64,000 bases of DNA, from positions 62,001 through 126,000 of the forward strand of contig NZ_JABVAX010000007.1 in assembly GCF_013404595.1 (NCBI RefSeq), in the 5' to 3' direction. Source of the stretch: Jannaschia marina. GTDB taxonomy: Bacteria; Pseudomonadota; Alphaproteobacteria; Rhodobacterales; Rhodobacteraceae. The position numbers and the translations under genes were made by a program. How positions within the stretch are numbered: the stretch's first letter is position 1; each line of letters begins with the position of its first letter. Below are positions 57,766-64,000 of the stretch, piece by piece. The notes under the pieces were generated by a model, which saw nothing but the letters and a program-made list of their open reading frames with translations, searched no databases and was not told the DNA's origin.

Positions 57766-59514
57766 TCATTCCCAGCAGCTGACGAGGACGGTCATGCCGA
57801 CCGCGCGCGTCGTCAGGTCCTCGGGCGCGATCGGGGCCGCGGTCGCCGCCGTCCGGGCCGAGACGCCGGCCTCGGCCAGAACCTCGGTCAGCGCGCGCGC
57901 CTTCGCCGCGAAGGTCACGTCGGCCGGCAACGCCCGGCTGTCGTCGACCGGATCGGGCAGCAACATGCCCGCCACCCGGCCCGACTGGTCGAGGACGGGG
58001 CCACCCACGTCGCCGTCGCGCGCCTCGAGCGACAGGCGGATCACGTCCTCGTCGCCCTCCAGGTCGCGCACGTCCTCGAGCGTCCCGAAGGAGAGCGTCG
58101 CGGCCCCGAGCACGCCGCCGAAGGGGAAGCCGCCGACCGATACGGCGGAGCGCAGGCGGCCCTCGGTGGGGGCGAGCGCGGCGACCTCGACAGGCGCCAG
58201 GCGCGCGACGGGTTTCAGGACGGCGACACCGTCGCGGCTCAGCGCGACCTCGGCCTCGTGCAGCCGGTCGAGCGTGACGCGGCTGCAGCCGGCGACGGTC
58301 TCGGCAGCGGTCACGACCGCGCCGTTGCCGTCGACGAAGAAGCCGGAGGCGGCGCGCAGCGGACGGCGGACCTCGAGGCCCGAGACCATGTCGAAACTCT
58401 GCTCGGCGGCCTCGAACCCGGCCTCGGGCGGCAAGGGCGCGCCGGAGGACGCCAGCGTGCGGTCCATCTCGGGCAGCGCGCGGGCGGCGAGGCCATCCTG
58501 CGTCTCGGGCCAGGAGAGGATGTAGCCGACGATGTGGCTGCCATCGAGCTTGGCGTAGACCTGCGTGGTACGATCGGGCTCGACCCCGGTGATGCGGAAC
58601 TCGTCGCGCGACTTGGAGCGGTCGCCCTCGGTCGGGACGATCTCGAGCGTCTGCAGGATCTCGTAGAGACCGCCGAGCACGGCGCGGTCACCCGACTGGC
58701 TGATGAGCGACAGGCGCACGCCGCTGTCGCCGTTCGGGGCGTAATGCACGAAGGGGGCCTCGATGCGGTCGAAGGCCACGAGGCCGAGCGGCGCGATCAG
58801 GGAGACGCCCGCCTCGGCCACCGTCACGGGTTCGAGGCCGAGTTCCTTCTGCGAGGTCGCGTATTCCTCGAGGAGGCGCGCGCGCTGCCGCGTGGTCAGG
58901 ATGCCCGTGACCTCGGCCACGCCGGCGGCGGTCTGCCAGGCGGCCATGGAGTTGCGCGTGCCGCGGCCGTAGCTGCCGTCGATGGCGGCCGTGTAGAAGC
59001 CGAACCACTGGAGCGCGCGCTGCAGCTCCATCTTCTCGTCGCGCGACAGAAGCTGCTCGGAGCGCTGCGCCTCGCGCCGCGTCTCCTCGGGCTGGAGGAG
59101 CGGCGCGGGGGCGGCGATGTCGTCGCCGTCGGTCGTCGGGGTTTCGACGTCCGCTGCGGGCGCGCTCGGCAGCGGGGGGGCCGCGGCCCCTGCCCCCACG
59201 GGCCAGAACCGGTCGCGGTAGCTGCGCCCGTCCGAGATGTAGCTGTCACGCGGGATCAGCCCCTCGCGCCGCAGGCGGCGCAGGGTCGCGTTGGCGGTGG
59301 CCGCGTCGTAGGGGCCGAGGGCCAGCGCGTACCAGCGTCCGCCCATCGCGAAGCCGTTGATGTCGGAGACGATCGAGCCGTAGGCGCGTGCGCGGGACGT
59401 GGCCTCCCCGAGGTTCGGGTGCGCCTCGATCTGGACGAAGACCTGCTGCGCGGCAGCGGGGGCCGCGAAGCCGATCAGGGTGGAAAACACACAAACGAAA
59501 AAAGCGAAGCGCAT
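57766..59514 (-). CDS. SPOR/peptidoglycan-binding protein with inactive protease-like domain
   Basis: 582 residues. A signal peptide ends near AAAQQ (22). A SPOR-like repeat occupies about 24-100 and a PG_binding_1 domain about 155-215 (LQRALQWFGFYTAAIDGSYG). Residues 386-555 follow the trypsin/Deg plan, but the His position reads TAAETV (Glu405), the Asp position GVAVL (Gly429) and the Ser position DGDVGGPV (Val503), so it cannot be a serine protease. It is likely a periplasmic cell-wall-binding protein that uses the fold for binding. The start at 59514 gives the signal peptide. Confidence 0.85.
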   Translation of the reverse strand: MRFAFFVCVFSTLIGFAAPAAAQQVFVQIEAHPNLGEATSRARAYGSIVSDINGFAMGGRWYALALGPYDAATANATLRRLRREGLIPRDSYISDGRSYRDRFWPVGAGAAAPPLPSAPAADVETPTTDGDDIAAPAPLLQPEETRREAQRSEQLLSRDEKMELQRALQWFGFYTAAIDGSYGRGTRNSMAAWQTAAGVAEVTGILTTRQRARLLEEYATSQKELGLEPVTVAEAGVSLIAPLGLVAFDRIEAPFVHYAPNGDSGVRLSLISQSGDRAVLGGLYEILQTLEIVPTEGDRSKSRDEFRITGVEPDRTTQVYAKLDGSHIVGYILSWPETQDGLAARALPEMDRTLASSGAPLPPEAGFEAAEQSFDMVSGLEVRRPLRAASGFFVDGNGAVVTAAETVAGCSRVTLDRLHEAEVALSRDGVAVLKPVARLAPVEVAALAPTEGRLRSAVSVGGFPFGGVLGAATLSFGTLEDVRDLEGDEDVIRLSLEARDGDVGGPVLDQSGRVAGMLLPDPVDDSRALPADVTFAAKARALTEVLAEAGVSARTAATAAPIAPEDLTTRAVGMTVLVSCWE

Positions 59515-59668
59515 CGAATCTCTCGGGTCGGGGAAACTGTCGTTCCGCCCTTTGTTCCCGACGGGGCACCGAAAGTTAAGGCCGTGGCCCGGCGGCACCG
59601 CTCCCACCCCGCGTTGACGGGCCAAGTGTTGCCGCATAGACGCGGTGCGACGTCGACCCGAGGATGCC

Positions 59669-60604
59669 ATGACCAGAGCCGAGACGCCCCAGAGCTTCCA
59701 GGAGATCATCCTGCGCCTGCAGACCTATTGGGCCGGCAAGGGCTGCGCGGTGCTGCAGCCCTACGACATGGAGGTCGGCGCGGGCACGTTCCACCCGGCG
59801 ACGACGCTGCGCGCGCTCGGGGGCAACCCCTGGGCGGCGGCCTACGTCCAGCCCTCGCGCCGCCCGACCGACGGGCGTTACGGCGAGAACCCGAACCGGC
59901 TGCAGCACTATTACCAATATCAGGTGCTCATCAAACCGTCGCCGCCCGACCTGCAGGAGCTCTACCTCGGCTCGCTCGACGCCATCGGCATCGACACGGA
60001 GATCCACGACATCCGCTTCGTGGAGGACGACTGGGAGAGCCCGACGCTCGGGGCCTGGGGCCTCGGCTGGGAGGTCTGGTGCGACGGGATGGAGGTGAGC
60101 CAGTTCACCTATTTCCAGCAGGTCGGCGGGCATGATTGCCACCCGGTTTCGGGCGAGCTGACCTACGGGCTCGAACGGCTGGCGATGTATGTGCTGGACG
60201 TCGATCACGTCATGGACATGCCGTTCAATGACCCCTCCGCGCCGATCCCGCTGACCTACGGCGACGTCTTCCGCCAGACCGAGGAGGAATACGCGCGCTG
60301 GAACTTCGACACGGCGGACACGGCCGTGCTCCTCGATCACTTCGAGGAGGCGGAGCGGCATTGCGCCGAGATCCTCGCGCGTCCGGCGGAAGATCCGAAG
60401 ACCGGCAAGCGCATCGTCATGGCCCACCCGGCCTACGACCAGTGCATCAAGGCGAGCCACATCTTCAACCTGCTCGATGCGCGCGGCGTGATCTCGGTCA
60501 CGGAGCGGCAGGCCTACATCGGCCGTGTCCGCGCGCTCGCCAAGGCCTGCGCGGACGCCTTCGTCGAGACCCGCGCCGGCGGTTGGCAGGGCGATGCCGC
60601 CTGA
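59669..60604 (+). CDS. glyQ: Glycine--tRNA ligase alpha chain
   Basis: 311-residue class II catalytic subunit of the tetrameric alpha2beta2 enzyme. Typical sequence: [40 protein letters not shown] and [20 protein letters not shown]. It makes the glycyl-adenylate, while the beta chain (62256) binds tRNA. GAGG precedes the ATG at 59669. Unlike most bacteria, two genes lie between it and glyS. Confidence 0.98.
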   Translation: MTRAETPQSFQEIILRLQTYWAGKGCAVLQPYDMEVGAGTFHPATTLRALGGNPWAAAYVQPSRRPTDGRYGENPNRLQHYYQYQVLIKPSPPDLQELYLGSLDAIGIDTEIHDIRFVEDDWESPTLGAWGLGWEVWCDGMEVSQFTYFQQVGGHDCHPVSGELTYGLERLAMYVLDVDHVMDMPFNDPSAPIPLTYGDVFRQTEEEYARWNFDTADTAVLLDHFEEAERHCAEILARPAEDPKTGKRIVMAHPAYDQCIKASHIFNLLDARGVISVTERQAYIGRVRALAKACADAFVETRAGGWQGDAA

Positions 60605-60712
60605 GGCCGCGCCAGAGGATCCACGCGCCCCTTTTCTGCCATCTTCCTGCGGCATGACCGCCGCGGGCAACAATCGGTCCGGATCGTTTCCGGGCGACGG
60701 CAGGGGCATGGC

Positions 60713-61639
60713 ATGACGGACGGCACGGACAAGATCGACGCGGTGGAGGCGATCGGGACGGAGGAGCCGCTCACGCGCCGCAGCGTCAGCCTGACGGCCG
60801 AGCACCGGCAGGTCCGCAAGCGGATGCACCGCAAGTTCGGCGACGCGCGCGGGGCCGACCTCGTCGCGCGGGCCAATGCGATGACCCGCAGGCTCGGCCT
60901 CGGCCCGCACCGCTGGCATCACGACGCCGAGGCCGATCTCTACGCCGTGGAGGACGCGGGGCGCGCGCACTGGATTTCGTCGCCCGCACGCCTCTGGACG
61001 CAGTTTCACGGCCGTGCCGTGCGGGCGGGCTACCTCGCCGACCAGTACCTCCTCGACGCGGTGCCCCTCGCCCCCGGCGATTGGGTGGTCGACGTCGGTG
61101 CGAACACGGGCGACCTGTCGCTCTGCTTCACCGACCTCGACGGGCCCACCGCCTGCGAAGGCCTCAATATCGTGGCCTTCGAGCCCGCCCCGGGCGAATT
61201 CGCGGCGCTCGAGCGCAATCTCGCGGGCAACCCGGGTCTCGGCTCGGCCGAATGTCACAACCTCGCGCTCTGGTCGGAGGCCAAGGAGGCGCTGACCTTC
61301 TACCTCAAGCCCGACAGCGCGGATTCCTCGCTCGTGCCGATCGCCGGCGCGACCGGGCAGATCGAGGTGCCGACGGCGCGGCTCGACGCGGTGCTGCCGG
61401 CGCGGGATTACAAGCTTCTGAAGCTCGAAGCCGAGGGGGTGGAGCCCGAGATCCTGCAGGGCGCGGCCGGCATCCTGCACCGCTTCGCCTATGTCACGGC
61501 GGACGTCGGTTTCGAGCGAGGCGCGCGCGCCGCCTCGACCCTGCCGCAGGTCGTGAACACCCTGACGGCGGCGGGCTTCGAGGTGGTGGGCTACAACGGC
61601 GGCCGGCACATCCTGCTCTTCCGCAACGCACGGACCTGA
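60713..61639 (+). CDS. FkbM-family methyltransferase
   Basis: 308 residues. SAM-binding VVDVGANTGDLSL is near residue 125, followed by VAFEPAPGEFAALERNL and the downstream KLLKLEAEGVEPEILQGA, the FkbM signature. It probably methylates a hydroxyl of a saccharide or lipid. It lies in the glyQ-glyS operon 108 bp after glyQ; why is unknown. Confidence 0.88.
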   Translation: MTDGTDKIDAVEAIGTEEPLTRRSVSLTAEHRQVRKRMHRKFGDARGADLVARANAMTRRLGLGPHRWHHDAEADLYAVEDAGRAHWISSPARLWTQFHGRAVRAGYLADQYLLDAVPLAPGDWVVDVGANTGDLSLCFTDLDGPTACEGLNIVAFEPAPGEFAALERNLAGNPGLGSAECHNLALWSEAKEALTFYLKPDSADSSLVPIAGATGQIEVPTARLDAVLPARDYKLLKLEAEGVEPEILQGAAGILHRFAYVTADVGFERGARAASTLPQVVNTLTAAGFEVVGYNGGRHILLFRNART

Positions 61640-61716
61640 CGCGCCGGAGGGCCCTGCCTTGCCCCCGTGGGGGCGGCGGTGTAACCCGCCCGGGCACCGC
61701 AGCCGCCGGGGATCCC

Positions 61717-62256
61717 ATGGGCAAATTCGTCGTCATCGCAATCCTTCTGAGCGCCGCGCTCGCCGGCGGCGGGCTGTGGTACGCGCAGACGCGCGGCTAC
61801 TATGCTCCGGTCGAGGGTCCGGTGACGCTGACGCTGGCCGAGGGCGACGCGCTGACAACGCTGCCCGTCGAGGAAGTTGAGGCGATCGCGTCGTCGTCGT
61901 CGCCGCTCGGGTTCCGCGCGTGCTTCCGCCACGGGCTCGACCTCGCCGCGGTCGGCGACGAGATCCCGGCGGAGACGATGAACGATGCCGCGCCGACGAT
62001 CGCGCCTGACTGGTTTCCCTGTTTCGACGCGGCCCGGGTGGGCGAATTGCTGGCGACCGGCGAGGCGCGGGCCTTCGTCGCCTACAAGAACGCGGCCTAC
62101 GGCGTGGACCGCGTCGTCGCGCTGACGGCAGACGGGCGCGGCTGGGCCTGGCACCAGCTCAACGACTGCGGCGACAAGGCCTATGACGGCACCGTCGTGG
62201 GCGAGGAATGCCCGGCCCGCGAGACTTTCGAACCCCTGACCGAGGGACAGCTTTGA
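61717..62256 (+). CDS. Membrane-anchored protein, DUF6446-like
   Basis: 179 residues: an N-terminal helix ([20 protein letters not shown]) then a periplasmic domain with four conserved-looking cysteines (CFRHG, PCFDA, NDCGDK, EECPAR). I recall this family placed between glyQ and glyS in Rhodobacterales but am not sure of its DUF number. Its stop overlaps the glyS start (TGATG), so it is co-translated with a tRNA synthetase subunit. Function unknown. Confidence 0.75.
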   Translation: MGKFVVIAILLSAALAGGGLWYAQTRGYYAPVEGPVTLTLAEGDALTTLPVEEVEAIASSSSPLGFRACFRHGLDLAAVGDEIPAETMNDAAPTIAPDWFPCFDAARVGELLATGEARAFVAYKNAAYGVDRVVALTADGRGWAWHQLNDCGDKAYDGTVVGEECPARETFEPLTEGQL

Positions 62257-64000
62257 TGCCCGACCTTCTCATCGAACTCTTTTCCGAGGAGATCCCGGCG
62301 CGGATGCAGCGCCGCGCCGCCGACGACCTGAAGGCGCGCGTGACCGACGGCCTCGTGGAGGCCGGGCTGACCTATGCGGGTGCGGTCGCGCATTGCACGC
62401 CGCGCCGGCTCGCGCTCTCGGTGCAGGGGCTGAGCGGCGAGAGCCCGACCACCACCGAGGAGCGGAAGGGCCCGCGCGTCGACGCGCCAGAAAAGGCGCT
62501 CGAAGGTTTCCTGCGCTCCACCGGGCTCGCGAAGGACGACCTGACGATCGCGGACGACAAGAAGGGCCAGGTCTACATGGCGCGCATCACCCGCGCCGGC
62601 CGCCCGGCCCTCGCGATCGTGGCCGAAGTGCTCGAAGGCGTGATCCGCAATTTCCCCTGGCCGAAGTCGATGCGGTGGGGCGCGGGCAGCCTGCGATGGG
62701 TCCGGCCCCTGCGCTCCATCCTTTGCATCCTGACGCGGGAGGACGGGGCCGAGGTGGTGGCGCTCGACGTGGACGGGATCGTCGCGGGCGACACGACGGA
62801 AGGGCACCGTTTCATGGCCCCCGGGCGCTTCGCGGTTACCTCCTTCGACGACTACGAGGCCAAGTTGAAGCGCGCGAAGGTCGTGCTGTCGTCCGAGGAA
62901 CGGGCGGAGGCGATCTGGCAGGATGCGACGAACCAGGCCTTTGCCGCGGGCCTCGAGGTGGTCGAGGATGCCGGGCTTCTGGCCGAGGTCGCGGGCCTCG
63001 TCGAATGGCCCGTCGTCCTCATGGGCGAGATCGGCGCGGACTTCCTCGGCCTGCCGCCCGAGGTGCTGCAGACCTCGATGAAGGAACATCAGAAGTTCTT
63101 CTCCGTCCGCGACAAGACGGGGGCCATCGTGCGCTTCGTGACCGTCGCCAACCGGGAGACGGCGGACGACGGCGCGACCATCCTCGATGGCAACAACCGG
63201 GTGCTCTCGGCCCGGCTCGCCGATGCGAAGTTCTTCTGGGAGAACGATCTGCGGGTCGCGAAGGCCGGCATGGAGACCTGGACCGAGGCGCTCGCAAACG
63301 TGACCTTCCACGCCAAGCTCGGGTCACAGGCGGAGCGGATCGAGCGCATTGCCGCGCTGGCCCGCGAGCTTGCCCCGGCGGTGGGCGCGGACCCGGACCT
63401 CGCGGAGCGCGCCGCGCGGCTGGCCAAGGCCGACCTGTCGTCCGAGATGGTCTACGAGTTCCCCGAGCTGCAGGGCCTGATGGGCCGCTACTACGCCGAA
63501 GCCGCGGGCGAAGACCCGGCGGTCGCGCGGGCGGCGGAAGAGCATTACTCGCCGCTCGGCCCCTCCGACAACGTGCCGACCGCGCCGGTGTCGGTGGCTG
63601 TCGCGCTGGCCGACAAGCTGGACACCCTCGCGGGATTCTGGGCCATCGACGAGAAGCCGACGGGCTCGAAGGATCCGTATGCGCTCCGGCGGGCGGCTTT
63701 GGGGGTTATTCGGTTGGTGCTGGAGAACCAGTTTGAAGGTTCGATGATCGAGATGCTGAGGCTTGCAGCAGCAAAGGCATTCTCCGCGGACATGCTAACC
63801 TCCGTCCGCTACATCTTTGACGCCAACGAAGACATGGACATTGCACCCTTTGAACAGGCCTTTTCCGAGCCGAGCGGTTGGAAAGATGAAGAGTTGGCGG
63901 TCCGCTACGAGTCGGCCATTGCTGACTACTCTTCATATGGATCCTCGCCGGCTGAGTATGTCCTGCAACGCGGGCGGAGCCTTCACGATCCTGACGGAAC
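62256..64000 (+). CDS. glyS: Glycine--tRNA ligase beta chain (C-terminus outside window)
   Basis: The frame opens with [18 protein letters not shown], and stays open to the window end (581 codons visible). The N-terminal and HD-like middle ([52 protein letters not shown]) are classic. After about residue 480 (near 63,700) the resemblance to GlyS as I know it stops, and base composition falls from about 70 to about 54 percent GC. The frame is not broken. The anticodon-binding part lies outside. Confidence 0.93.
   Translation, partial: MPDLLIELFSEEIPARMQRRAADDLKARVTDGLVEAGLTYAGAVAHCTPRRLALSVQGLSGESPTTTEERKGPRVDAPEKALEGFLRSTGLAKDDLTIADDKKGQVYMARITRAGRPALAIVAEVLEGVIRNFPWPKSMRWGAGSLRWVRPLRSILCILTREDGAEVVALDVDGIVAGDTTEGHRFMAPGRFAVTSFDDYEAKLKRAKVVLSSEERAEAIWQDATNQAFAAGLEVVEDAGLLAEVAGLVEWPVVLMGEIGADFLGLPPEVLQTSMKEHQKFFSVRDKTGAIVRFVTVANRETADDGATILDGNNRVLSARLADAKFFWENDLRVAKAGMETWTEALANVTFHAKLGSQAERIERIAALARELAPAVGADPDLAERAARLAKADLSSEMVYEFPELQGLMGRYYAEAAGEDPAVARAAEEHYSPLGPSDNVPTAPVSVAVALADKLDTLAGFWAIDEKPTGSKDPYALRRAALGVIRLVLENQFEGSMIEMLRLAAAKAFSADMLTSVRYIFDANEDMDIAPFEQAFSEPSGWKDEELAVRYESAIADYSSYGSSPAEYVLQRGRSLHDPDG

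Overview
The window is a contiguous stretch of high-GC (roughly 70 percent by eye) chromosomal DNA from an alphaproteobacterium, most likely a Rhodobacterales (Rhodobacteraceae/Paracoccaceae) species. The evidence is the division/cell-wall cluster with a DUF2484-type gene between murC and murB, the short proline-tRNA ligase without an editing insertion, FdxA/CarD/SUV3-like helicase synteny, glyQ and glyS separated by two extra genes, and a perfect CtrA-type box. Almost all of it is core genome. I see no rRNA, tRNA, insertion sequence, prophage or CRISPR.

Layout. 1-2033: partial ion channel and recN. 2158-14302: a long minus-strand envelope and division block (ftsW, murG, murC, DUF2484, murB, ddl, ftsQ, ftsA, ftsZ, lpxC, bamD). 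14420-15534: copper delivery pair (SCO, PCuAC). 15697-22603: a TRAP transporter next to a metallo-beta-lactamase hydrolase, a small ABM protein and two divergent dehydrogenases, which looks like one uptake and catabolic locus. 22722-25139: small membrane ORF, rpe, 5-formyl-THF cyclo-ligase, VOC protein, zincin. 25189-30164: carD, fdxA, S4 protein, SUV3-like helicase, TPR protein. 30217-34816: SCP2 protein, lysophospholipase-like hydrolase, lolD, lolC/E, proS. 35014-40694: ppx, ppk, hda-like, AI-2E permease. 40817-46534: metalloprotease with a glycan-binding-like tail, yqeY, carA, a GT2 glycosyltransferase with a MshEN-like N-terminus, GntR. 46876-53951: HAD, UbiH-like, Hint protein, aminotransferase, HAD, two Lrp regulators, ilvC. 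54024-59514: small membrane proteins, EamA, TrkH, NUDIX, a SPOR/peptidoglycan-binding pseudo-protease. 59669-64000: glyQ, FkbM methyltransferase, DUF6446-like, glyS (cut by the window end).

Most interesting signals. (1) A membrane glycosyltransferase carries two 24-residue motifs matching the c-di-GMP-binding MshEN pattern with the expected 5-residue spacer, and a perfect TTAA-N7-TTAA CtrA box lies 43 bp before its start: a candidate cell-cycle and second-messenger controlled polysaccharide synthase. (2) Three arrays of hairpins with unrelated arms but almost invariant TTC-N2/3-GAA tips sit 2-15 nt after stop codons (ftsA, murC, pseudo-protease); one sequesters the ribosome-binding site of the next gene. 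(3) A trypsin-fold-like protein has lost all three catalytic residues. (4) glyS changes abruptly in base composition and family resemblance near 63,700.
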